Positions 8,566 through 16,092 of a stretch of DNA of 64,000 bases are shown here, one piece after another. Origin of the DNA: Falsihalocynthiibacter sp042445055 (GTDB lineage Bacteria; Pseudomonadota; Alphaproteobacteria; Rhodobacterales; Rhodobacteraceae); NCBI RefSeq assembly GCF_042445055.1, contig NZ_CP170339.1, forward strand, positions 1,240,001 through 1,304,000, given 5' to 3'. Below the pieces are notes generated by a model. It did no database searches. It was given only the letters and a program-made list of their open reading frames with translations, and was not told the DNA's origin. The position numbers were made by a program, and so were the translations under genes. Position 1 is the stretch's first letter. Every line of letters starts with the position of its first letter.

Positions 8566-9216
8566 TTAATCTATCTGGTTTATCGCTGGCGGCGCAATCT
8601 CAAGAACCCCAAGCGCATCAAACCCACCAAGGATTGAGTCGACGGCAATCGTCGCAAGGATAATGCCCATCACACGGCTTATGATGCTGGCACCCGTATC
8701 GCCAATCACACGGTGCACAACGGTCGCCGCGAGTAAGAGCACTAGCGTCAACAGCAACACGACGAGCAACAGCCCCGCAGTGATCGCTTGGTGGGCAATC
8801 GAATTCGTGTGGTTATCCGTCAGGATGACAATTGCAAGCATCGCACCAGGGGACGCAATCGACGGGATCGCGAGCGGAAACACTGCGCTGGCAAGGTGGT
8901 TGCGCTCGGCCTCCACAATCTCGTTCACCGGCTTTGAATCGCCAAAAACCATTGTCATCGCAAATAAGAACAACACGATCCCACCTGCGATCTGAAAAGA
9001 CCCGAGCCGCAGGCCCAGTGTCTCAAGAAGGAACTGCCCACCCACGAGAAACGCAAGCAACACCAGCGCGGCAATCGCAACCGCGCTTACGGCGAACCGA
9101 CGGTGCAAGCTGCGCGGGACGGCCTGAACTGCGAACAGGAAAACAGGAATCGAGCCAACAGGGTCGATGACGACAAATAGTGTCACAAACTCTTTGGTGA
9201 GGGCCGTCCAATCCAT
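8566..9216 (-). CDS. MarC family integral membrane protein
   Basis: 216 aa with six predicted membrane helices. It starts MDWTALTKEFVTLFVVIDPV and contains SIPVFLF, IAGGIVLFLFAM and PLAIPSIASPGAML, all typical of the MarC/NAAT family. The family's role is poorly defined; neutral amino-acid export has been suggested for some members. The start at 9216 has an AAGGAC ribosome-binding site, and a longer in-frame reading upstream to 9345 is mostly hydrophilic and unlike the family. The stop codon abuts the stop of the convergent hydrolase with no base between. The upstream region is shared with napE. Confidence 0.85.
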   Translation of the reverse strand: MDWTALTKEFVTLFVVIDPVGSIPVFLFAVQAVPRSLHRRFAVSAVAIAALVLLAFLVGGQFLLETLGLRLGSFQIAGGIVLFLFAMTMVFGDSKPVNEIVEAERNHLASAVFPLAIPSIASPGAMLAIVILTDNHTNSIAHQAITAGLLLVVLLLTLVLLLAATVVHRVIGDTGASIISRVMGIILATIAVDSILGGFDALGVLEIAPPAINQID

Positions 9217-9276
9217 TTCTGAGTCCTTAAGTGCATTAAATCGAATGTAAATATGCCCTACAATCGCACGTTGCGG

Positions 9277-9290
9277 CCTGTAATTACAGG
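9277..9290. promoter_or_regulatory. 14-bp perfect palindrome in the marC-napE divergent region
   Basis: CCTGTAATTACAGG is a perfect palindrome in the 202-base region between the divergent marC and napE starts. Three copies of GGCAATC (9291, 9333, 9371) follow on the plus strand at 42- and 38-base intervals. Together they look like a regulatory region for nitrate reductase expression. I do not recognise the binding protein. A clean FNR site (TTGAT-N4-ATCAA) is not seen; only the half-site TTGAT at 9351 is. Confidence 0.4.
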
Positions 9291-9418
9291 GGCAATCGAC
9301 ATCATCCGGACGACTGAGCGTGCGTCGACCGCGGCAATCAAACACAACTCTTGATTAATAATGGTGCATCGGCAATCATCGGGTAAGTCGCGCGTGTCTA
9401 CTTACCTCGGAGGAGTGT

Positions 9419-9610
9419 ATGATTACGAAGTCGCCCGATGGCTCTGATGCATCATTACCGAGCAGGAGCCGCACAAAAGAGATTTGGATATTCCTATTGT
9501 TGGCCTTTGGAATTTGGCCAATTGTCGCTGTGGGCGTAGTCGGCGGATATGGGTTCATTGTCTGGATGCTGCAAATTTTGACTGGTCCTCCCGGACCGCC
9601 AACGCACTAG
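9419..9610 (+). CDS. napE: Periplasmic nitrate reductase small membrane protein NapE
   Basis: 63 aa with a hydrophilic N-terminus and a single membrane segment (about residues 22-52, containing EIWIFLLLAFGIWPI), as in NapE. Its biochemical role is not established; it is found only in nap operons. The ATG at 9419 follows a strong GGAGGAG ribosome-binding site. It is the first gene of napEFDABC, 6 bases before napF. Confidence 0.9.
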   Translation: MITKSPDGSDASLPSRSRTKEIWIFLLLAFGIWPIVAVGVVGGYGFIVWMLQILTGPPGPPTH

Positions 9611-9616
9611 TATCCC

Positions 9617-10108
9617 ATGCCAGCAACCGCCAGCATATCTCGTCGACAGTTCCTGAGAGGAGCACCCGAGCCGCCGCCGTTTCAGGCGCGACCGCCCGGG
9701 ATGAGTGCGCAAACGATTGCGGCGTGTACGGGATGCGGCGATTGTGTCGAAAGTTGTACGCAGGATGTCTTGAGGCTGGGCGATGGCGTTGTGCGTCTCG
9801 CGGCAGAGAATGGCACCTGCACATTCTGCGGTGATTGCGCCGAAGCTTGCCCAGAGCCCGTTTTCGACGAACTGCGCGAAATGGCGCACATCGCACAGAT
9901 TACCAATGATTGTTTTGTCGAAGCTGGCATCGCCTGCATGACGTGTAGGGATGTATGTCCCGAAATAGCGATCACCGTTCGCCCTCAGCTTGGGGGTATT
10001 TTTATGCCCATTCTGAACGCGGCGGACTGTACTGGATGCGGGGCCTGTGTAGCGCCATGTCCGGCGAACGCGATTACATTGATTTCTAAGGAGCAAACGG
10101 ATGTCTGA
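9617..10108 (+). CDS. napF: Ferredoxin-type protein NapF
   Basis: 163 aa iron-sulfur protein with cysteine clusters CTGCGDCVESC, CTFCGDCAEAC, a divergent third cluster CMTCRDVCP and CTGCGACVAPC. NapF is a cytoplasmic accessory protein that interacts with NapA and is thought to help load or activate its [4Fe-4S] centre before Tat export. It overlaps the start of napD by 8 bases, showing translational coupling. The first 30 residues include SRRQFLRGA, a Tat-like string also seen in other NapF proteins, which are nevertheless reported as cytoplasmic. Confidence 0.92.
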   Translation: MPATASISRRQFLRGAPEPPPFQARPPGMSAQTIAACTGCGDCVESCTQDVLRLGDGVVRLAAENGTCTFCGDCAEACPEPVFDELREMAHIAQITNDCFVEAGIACMTCRDVCPEIAITVRPQLGGIFMPILNAADCTGCGACVAPCPANAITLISKEQTDV

Positions 10109-10358
10109 ATCCCGCTGGCATATTTCTTCTGCGGTTGTTTCTGCACTTCCTGAGGCACTCGCGGATGTCGCCGAACTTATTTCCCAGATGGAAGGCGTCG
10201 AAATACACGCTCAGGACGACAGCCGAATTATTGTGACAATTGAAGGCCAAAGCACAGGGATATTGGGCGACAGCCTGACCAGTATCAATCTACTGCCCGG
10301 TGTGCTGGCGGCGAATATGGTTTTTGAACACGCCGAGGATGCGGAGGAATTGCAATGA
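10101..10358 (+). CDS. napD: NapA signal-peptide chaperone NapD
   Basis: 85 aa, the expected size. It begins with WHISSAVVSALPE, and the small ferredoxin-fold body contains MEGVEIHAQDDSRIIVTIEG, as in NapD. NapD binds the Tat signal peptide of NapA and delays export until cofactors are inserted. It overlaps napF by 8 bases and napA by 4 bases (ATGA). Confidence 0.92.
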   Translation: MSESRWHISSAVVSALPEALADVAELISQMEGVEIHAQDDSRIIVTIEGQSTGILGDSLTSINLLPGVLAANMVFEHAEDAEELQ

Positions 10359-12865
10359 GCATAGATATTTCTAGACGCCAACTTCTAAAGGCCCAAGCAG
10401 CAGCGCTTGCGGCTACTAGTGCGGGAATTCCGATGTCTGCGGTGGCGCAGGCGGTGCCAGGCGGCATCGAGGCACTCAAGATTAAGTGGTCCAAGGCGCC
10501 CTGTCGTTTCTGTGGAACAGGGTGCGGCGTGATGGTCGGCGTGAAAGAGGGCAAAGTCGTTGCCACGCACGGCGACATGCAGCACGAGGTTAATCGTGGC
10601 CTCAACTGTGTTAAGGGATATTTCCTTTCGAAAATTATGTATGGCGAAGATCGGCTGACAACGCCGTTGATGCGCAAGAAAGACGGCGTGTTCGCAAAGG
10701 ACGGCGAGTTTGAGCCCGTAAGCTGGGACGAGGCGTTCGATACAATGGCAGAGCGCGTGAAAAAGGTACTTGCCGAAAAGGGTCCCGAAAGCATCGGGAT
10801 GTTTGGGTCGGGCCAGTGGACTGTTCTTGAAGGCTATGCCGCGACGAAACTGATGCGCGCCGGATTTAGGTCCAACAACCTCGACCCAAACGCGCGCCAT
10901 TGTATGGCCTCGGCGGCTACGGCGTTTATGCGAACCTTCGGAATCGACGAGCCGATGGGGTGTTACGATGATTTCGAGCACGCCGACGCGTTCGTGCTCT
11001 GGGGTTCCAACATGGCCGAGATGCACCCGATTTTGTGGACGCGGCTCGCGGATCGGCGGCTTGGTACGCCCGGTGTGAAATGCGCCGTTCTCTCGACATA
11101 TACGCATCGCTCGATGGATCTGGCCGATATTCCAATGGTGTTCAAGCCGGGCACGGACTTGGCCATTTTGAACTATATCGCCAATCACATTATCCAGTCA
11201 GGAAGCGTCAACGAGGAGTTCGTTGCCAATCATACGACATTCATGATGGGGCAAACGGATATCGGTTATGGTCTGCGCGATGAAAACCCGCTGCAGCAGG
11301 CTGCAACAGGGGCGGCGGATGCTGGCAAGATGACGCCAACGGATTTTGACAGTTTCAAAGCTTTTGTTGCGGATTATACTCTCGAGTATGTCAGCGAGCT
11401 TTCGGGTGTCGAGGCTGGCTTCCTTGAGGAATTAGCAGAAATCTACGCTGATCCCGACAAGAAGGTTATGTCACTGTGGACAATGGGCTTTAATCAGCAC
11501 GTGCGCGGTGTTTGGGCCAACCAGATGGTTTATAATATCCATCTGCTGACGGGCAAAATTTCTGAGCCGGGGAACTCGCCGTTCTCGCTTACTGGGCAAC
11601 CTTCGGCATGTGGAACCGCGCGCGAAGTGGGTACATTCGCCCACCGCTTGCCCGCAGACATGGTTGTAACCAATCCCGACCATGTGAAGCACGCAGAGGA
11701 AATCTGGCGGTTGCCAGAGGGCTTGCTGAATACAAAACCGGGTTTCCACGCGGTTCAGCAGGACCGTAAACTTAAGGACGGTGTGCTGAATTTCTACTGG
11801 ATTCAGGTGAATAATAACCTTCAGGCCGCGCCGAATTCCTCGAACGAAACTTATTTAGGATACCGTAACCCAGATAACATGATCGTCGTTTCTGATGCGT
11901 ATCCAACCGTCACGGCGATGGCCGCGGATATTATCCTACCGGCCGCGATGTGGGTTGAAAAAGAGGGCGTTTATGGCAACGCCGAGCGCCGCACGCATGC
12001 GTGGCATCAGCTCGTGGATGCGCCGGGCGACGCGCGCTCTGATCTATGGCAACTCGTGGAGTTCTCTAAGCGCTTTACCACTGACGAAGTATGGCCTGCG
12101 GAAATCCTTGATGCGAACCCCGAGTATCGCGGCAAGACGATCTATAACGTCGTGTACGCAAATGGCAGTGTCGATAAATTCCCGCTGACAGAAATTCGTG
12201 AAGACTACGAAAACCACGAAGCTGAGGATTTCGGCTTTTACCTTCAAAAGGGACTGTTTGAGGAATACGCAGAGTTCGGTCGCGGCCATGGTCACGACCT
12301 TGCGCCGTATGACACATATCAAAGCGACGAAGTGCGCGGCCTTCGCTGGCCGGTCGTTGACGGCGAAGAAACCCGATGGCGGTTCCGCGAAGGGTATGAC
12401 CCCTATGTTGCCGAGGGCAAAGGAGTTGAGTTTTACGGCCGACCAGACGGGCGCGCGGTGATCCTAGGCGTTCCCTATGAGCCGCCAGCCGAAAGCCCTG
12501 ACGATGAATTTAACATGTGGCTCGTTACGGGGCGGGTGCTGGAGCATTGGCATTCTGGCTCAATGACCATGCGCGTGCCAGAGCTTTACAAGGCCTTCCC
12601 CGGTGCGAAAGTGTTTATGAACGCGATCGACGCAAGGGAGCGCGGGCTTAATCAGGGAATGGAAGTTCGCGTGATTTCGCGGCGTGGCGAAATTCGCAGC
12701 CGCGTGGAAACACAAGGGCGCAACCGTATGCCCAAAGGCGTGATCTTTGTGCCGTGGTTCGATGCAAGCCAGCTCATCAATAAGGTAACGCTGGATGCAA
12801 CCGACCCGATTTCCAAGCAGGCCGATTTCAAGAAATGTGCAGTCAAAATCGAGGCCGTATCATGA
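10355..12865 (+). CDS. napA: Periplasmic nitrate reductase catalytic subunit NapA
   Basis: 836 aa molybdoenzyme. The Tat signal has SRRQLLK at residues 6-12, with a hydrophobic stretch ending near AVAQA. The [4Fe-4S] ligands are Cys50, Cys53, Cys57 and Cys85 (CRFCGTGC and GLNCVKGY). Cys183 in NARHCMAS is the conserved cysteine that coordinates molybdenum in NapA. The remainder is the Mo-bis-MGD-binding body with a C-terminal molydopterin-dinucleotide-binding domain. It reduces nitrate to nitrite in the periplasm using electrons from NapB and NapC. It is complete, with all key residues present. The stop overlaps the napB start by 4 bases. Confidence 0.97.
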   Translation: MSIDISRRQLLKAQAAALAATSAGIPMSAVAQAVPGGIEALKIKWSKAPCRFCGTGCGVMVGVKEGKVVATHGDMQHEVNRGLNCVKGYFLSKIMYGEDRLTTPLMRKKDGVFAKDGEFEPVSWDEAFDTMAERVKKVLAEKGPESIGMFGSGQWTVLEGYAATKLMRAGFRSNNLDPNARHCMASAATAFMRTFGIDEPMGCYDDFEHADAFVLWGSNMAEMHPILWTRLADRRLGTPGVKCAVLSTYTHRSMDLADIPMVFKPGTDLAILNYIANHIIQSGSVNEEFVANHTTFMMGQTDIGYGLRDENPLQQAATGAADAGKMTPTDFDSFKAFVADYTLEYVSELSGVEAGFLEELAEIYADPDKKVMSLWTMGFNQHVRGVWANQMVYNIHLLTGKISEPGNSPFSLTGQPSACGTAREVGTFAHRLPADMVVTNPDHVKHAEEIWRLPEGLLNTKPGFHAVQQDRKLKDGVLNFYWIQVNNNLQAAPNSSNETYLGYRNPDNMIVVSDAYPTVTAMAADIILPAAMWVEKEGVYGNAERRTHAWHQLVDAPGDARSDLWQLVEFSKRFTTDEVWPAEILDANPEYRGKTIYNVVYANGSVDKFPLTEIREDYENHEAEDFGFYLQKGLFEEYAEFGRGHGHDLAPYDTYQSDEVRGLRWPVVDGEETRWRFREGYDPYVAEGKGVEFYGRPDGRAVILGVPYEPPAESPDDEFNMWLVTGRVLEHWHSGSMTMRVPELYKAFPGAKVFMNAIDARERGLNQGMEVRVISRRGEIRSRVETQGRNRMPKGVIFVPWFDASQLINKVTLDATDPISKQADFKKCAVKIEAVS

Positions 12866-13317
12866 AACATCTTGCATTTATAACATCGATTGCCTGTGTC
12901 TCTGCGACGCTCGTGTTTGCGCAGTCCGTATCGGAACTGACGGGCCCGACACCTGACCCGATGGAGCCGATCCCAGCGGCGCCGCTTGAGCATTTTGTAA
13001 CAGATGACGTGCGCCAGATGCGCGCCTATCCCGAACAGCCGCCTGTTATCCCTCACTCAATAGAGGGGTATCAGCTTTCGGTGAACGCTAACCGCTGCCT
13101 TTCGTGTCACAAGCGCGAAAACTCACTTGGGACTGGTGCGCCTATGATCTCGATTACGCACTATATGACACGGGATACACAGATGCTCGCGGATGTTTCG
13201 CCGCGTCGGTACTTCTGTACGCAATGCCATGTTCCCCAAGCGGATACAGCCGCACTGATCAATAATACGTTTACTGATATGTCCGAAATGGGCGCCGTTG
13301 GTGCGGGGAGCGAGTAG
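12862..13317 (+). CDS. napB: Periplasmic nitrate reductase dihaem cytochrome NapB
   Basis: 151 aa with a Sec signal peptide (MKHLAFITSIACVSATLVFA) and two c-type haem sites, CLSCH and CTQCH. NapB passes electrons from NapC to NapA. The start at ATG 12862 overlaps the napA stop. A longer in-frame reading from 12835 would lack the signal-peptide layout. The napC start follows after 1 base. Confidence 0.95.
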   Translation: MKHLAFITSIACVSATLVFAQSVSELTGPTPDPMEPIPAAPLEHFVTDDVRQMRAYPEQPPVIPHSIEGYQLSVNANRCLSCHKRENSLGTGAPMISITHYMTRDTQMLADVSPRRYFCTQCHVPQADTAALINNTFTDMSEMGAVGAGSE

Positions 13318-13318
13318 C

Positions 13319-14017
13319 ATGCGCTGGATAACTAACGCGATAAAGTGGTTCTGGAGTATCCTTGCGACGCCAGCCGCCACACTGGGCCTTGGGTTTCTAA
13401 CGCTCGGCGGTTTTGTGGGTGGGGTGATTTTCTGGGGCGCGTTTAATACGGCGCTTGAGTATACCAACACCGAAGAGTTCTGTGTTTCGTGCCACGAAAT
13501 GCGGGACAACCTGTATGAAGAGCTTTCTCATACGGTGCACTTCTCAAATCGAACGGGCGTAAGGGCAGGGTGCCCAGATTGCCACGTGCCACATGAGTGG
13601 ACATCCAAGATCGCGCGCAAGATGCAGGCCTCCAAAGAAGTCTGGGGCAAGATTTTTGGAACGATCGATACCCGCCAGAAGTTTCTTGATCATCGCCTGA
13701 CATTGGCCAAACGGGAATGGACACGCCTCAAGGCGAACGACAGCTTGGAGTGCCGCCATTGTCATAGCCAAGTGGCAATGGACCTTTCGCGTCAAACGGT
13801 TCGCGCTGCTGAAGTCCACACACAGTACCTTCTGACGGGCGAGCGTACCTGCATCGACTGTCACAAGGGCATCGCGCATGAATTGCCGGACATGACCGGA
13901 ATTGAACCGGGCTGGATTGTGCCTGAAGACCTTAAGGGCGAAGAGCTTCCTAAGCACGACGATGCAGATTCAGCGGCAATCCGGAGGTTCCTCGACGATA
14001 TCAAGTCCAAAGGCTAG
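13319..14017 (+). CDS. napC: Membrane-anchored tetrahaem quinol dehydrogenase NapC
   Basis: 232 aa of the NapC/NirT family. One N-terminal membrane anchor (about residues 10-40) is followed by four haem motifs: CVSCH, CPDCH, CRHCH and CIDCH. It oxidises quinol and feeds NapB/NapA. ATG 13319 lies directly after the napB stop. The operon ends here and has no napG, napH or napK. The gap to the next gene (80 bases) shows no clear terminator. Confidence 0.95.
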   Translation: MRWITNAIKWFWSILATPAATLGLGFLTLGGFVGGVIFWGAFNTALEYTNTEEFCVSCHEMRDNLYEELSHTVHFSNRTGVRAGCPDCHVPHEWTSKIARKMQASKEVWGKIFGTIDTRQKFLDHRLTLAKREWTRLKANDSLECRHCHSQVAMDLSRQTVRAAEVHTQYLLTGERTCIDCHKGIAHELPDMTGIEPGWIVPEDLKGEELPKHDDADSAAIRRFLDDIKSKG

Positions 14018-14097
14018 TTCGCGGAGCGCTACTCAATGCGTGACACGCTGCGGCGTTCATGGTCTGTTGTCAAAAACAGGTGACGAACGGACTCTCG

Positions 14098-15717
14098 ATG
14101 GCGCAGACTTCTCTTCTCGATGGCGATTACGATTATATCATTGTGGGAGCGGGAACAGCCGGATGTGTCCTAGCCAATCGGCTGAGTGCGGACCCCAAGA
14201 ACCGCGTTTTGTTGCTCGAGGCGGGCGGTTCGGACAACTATCATTGGGTTCATATCCCCGTCGGATATCTCTATTGCATCGGAAATCCTCGCACTGACTG
14301 GATGATGAAAACCGCGCCAGAGGACGGTCTGAATGGCCGAAGCCTTGTGTATCCTCGCGGTAAGGTTCTGGGCGGATGTAGTTCTGTTAACGGCATGATC
14401 TACATGCGTGGACAGTCTGCAGACTACGACCAGTGGCGTCAGATGGGGAATATTGGCTGGGGCTGGGACGACGTGCTGCCTTACTTCACGCGATCAGAAG
14501 ACCACCACAACGGCGAGACGGAGCTTCATGGTGCGGGTGGCGAGTGGAAAGTTTCCAAGCAGCGATTGAAGTGGGATATTCTCAAGGCTGTCCAAGAGGG
14601 CGCAAAGGAATTCGGAGTGCATCCGCGCGCGGATTTCAACGATGGGAGTAACGAGGGAAGCGGCTTTTTCGAGGTGAACCAGAAAAACGGTGTGCGCTGG
14701 AATACTGCCAAAGGATTCCTTCGACCCGCCCAGAAGCGCCCGAATTTGCGCGTTTTGACCCATGCCGAAACCGAAACCCTGTTGTTGAACGGCAAGGAGG
14801 TGACGGGCGTTCGCTTCCGACATCAAGGGAAAACACACGAGGTGCGCGCCGCGCGCGAAGTTATCCTTGCAGCTGGTGCGATAAACTCGCCCAAGATTCT
14901 CGAGCTGTCAGGTATCGGCAATCCAGAGTTACTTCAGGGTTTGGGGATCGAAACGAAACTTGCTCAGCCAAATGTGGGCGAGAACCTTCAGGATCATTTA
15001 CAGATCAGGACCGTATTTAAGGTGCGCGGTGCCAAGACATTAAATACGATGGCCAATAGTTTGCTTGGCAAGGCGAAAATCGCATTGCAATACGCATTGA
15101 CGCAGGGTGGGCCAATGTCGATGGCGCCGAGTCAGTTCGGGATGTTTACGAAATCGGACCCCTCCTTGGAAATGCCCGATCTCGAGTATCACGTTCAGCC
15201 ACTCTCGACCGACAAATTGGGAGACCCGCTGCATTCGTTCCCTGCGATTACGGTTTCGGTCTGTAACCTGCGCCCCGAGAGCGTTGGGGCGTGCCACATA
15301 GAATCCGCGGATTTGACTAAGCAGCCCGAGATCCGTTTGAACTACTTGTCGGCAGAGCGCGACAAGCGTGTTGCGGTTCAGTCGATCAAGCAGGCGCGTG
15401 AAATCATGACGGCAGAAGCGCTCAAGCCATATGCCCCCGAAGAGGTTCTTCCCGGCCCTGCGGCGCAAACGGATGAAGAGCTTCTTGCACAGGCGGGCAA
15501 CATCGCGACGACCATTTTTCATCCCGTCGGGACATGCCGAATGGGTGTGGATGATGGCGCTGTGGTTGATCCGCAGTTGCGTGTGCGCGGACTGTCGGGG
15601 CTTCGGGTGGTTGATGCGTCGATCATGCCGCGGATTGTTTCGGGGAATACTGCTTCGCCAGTCATAATGATTGCCGAGAAAGCTGCGGAAATGATTCTGA
15701 GCGAATCAAACGCCTAG
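14098..15717 (+). CDS. GMC-family FAD oxidoreductase (choline/alcohol dehydrogenase-like)
   Basis: 539 aa, the typical length of BetA-like GMC enzymes. The FAD-binding N-terminus DYIIVGAGTAGCVLANRLS is followed by GMC signature 1 (PRGKVLGGCSSVNGMIYMRG near residue 85), signature 2 (GAINSPKILELSGIG near residue 260) and the catalytic histidine in HPVGTCRMG near residue 480. It oxidises an alcohol to an aldehyde with electrons going to a quinone or other acceptor. The substrate is not defined: choline is one option, but there is no betB, betC or betI nearby. A stem-loop (arms CGCCTAGA/TCTAGGCG, 15711-15736) overlaps the stop codon. Confidence 0.85.
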   Translation: MAQTSLLDGDYDYIIVGAGTAGCVLANRLSADPKNRVLLLEAGGSDNYHWVHIPVGYLYCIGNPRTDWMMKTAPEDGLNGRSLVYPRGKVLGGCSSVNGMIYMRGQSADYDQWRQMGNIGWGWDDVLPYFTRSEDHHNGETELHGAGGEWKVSKQRLKWDILKAVQEGAKEFGVHPRADFNDGSNEGSGFFEVNQKNGVRWNTAKGFLRPAQKRPNLRVLTHAETETLLLNGKEVTGVRFRHQGKTHEVRAAREVILAAGAINSPKILELSGIGNPELLQGLGIETKLAQPNVGENLQDHLQIRTVFKVRGAKTLNTMANSLLGKAKIALQYALTQGGPMSMAPSQFGMFTKSDPSLEMPDLEYHVQPLSTDKLGDPLHSFPAITVSVCNLRPESVGACHIESADLTKQPEIRLNYLSAERDKRVAVQSIKQAREIMTAEALKPYAPEEVLPGPAAQTDEELLAQAGNIATTIFHPVGTCRMGVDDGAVVDPQLRVRGLSGLRVVDASIMPRIVSGNTASPVIMIAEKAAEMILSESNA

Positions 15718-15736
15718 AGGCGGATTGTTCTAGGCG
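15711..15736 (+). terminator. Stem-loop over the GMC gene stop codon
   Basis: Arms CGCCTAGA (15711-15718) and TCTAGGCG (15729-15736) form a perfect 8-bp stem with a 10-base loop, and the left arm contains the TAG stop. No T-run follows, so it may act as a 3' end protector rather than an intrinsic terminator. Confidence 0.45.
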
Positions 15737-16092
15737 AGTATAGAATTCGCAAAGTGACGTGAGGTTCGGGTTACGCTGTTCTTTTGGCTTTTGTAATGGT
15801 ACGATGATGTGCGGCCACATCCATCAATTATCGATGCCAGTATGCCCGAAATACCCAATTTTTAGGCATGAATCAGCAGCGAAGATGTCCTGTTTACTTT
15901 GGCCATAGGGGGCCGCGAGAATTGATTTTTGAAAGCGATTGCGTCCTTGGGCGTGAGTGGAGCTTTGATATTGATGTTTATGTGTGTGAGTGTATATTTT
16001 ATCCAATGTAGTGCGCGGACGCATCTGGGAGGGGTGTTTCACTGCCCGTATCCACACTGTCGCACTTTCCAACAATCATGAGGGAGACAAAA
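15718..16092. other. Long intergenic region before the peptide-transporter operon
   Basis: 375 bases without a credible gene. It holds the stem-loop at 15711-15736 at its left end, a sigma-70-like promoter at 15971-15998 and a probable untranslated leader of about 88 bases. TG-rich sequence lies around 15971-15995. No known riboswitch is recognised. Confidence 0.5.
15971..15998 (+). promoter_or_regulatory. Predicted sigma-70 promoter of the dipeptide-transporter operon
   Basis: TTGATG (15971-15976) and TATATT (15993-15998) are separated by 16 bases; the -10 box matches five of six consensus positions. The predicted transcript would start near 16005 and give a leader of about 88 bases before ATG 16093. 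Confidence 0.45.

Noticed and set aside
9346..9365. FNR box upstream of napE
   Set aside because: Only one half-site TTGAT is present; the partner ATCAA is missing at the required spacing.
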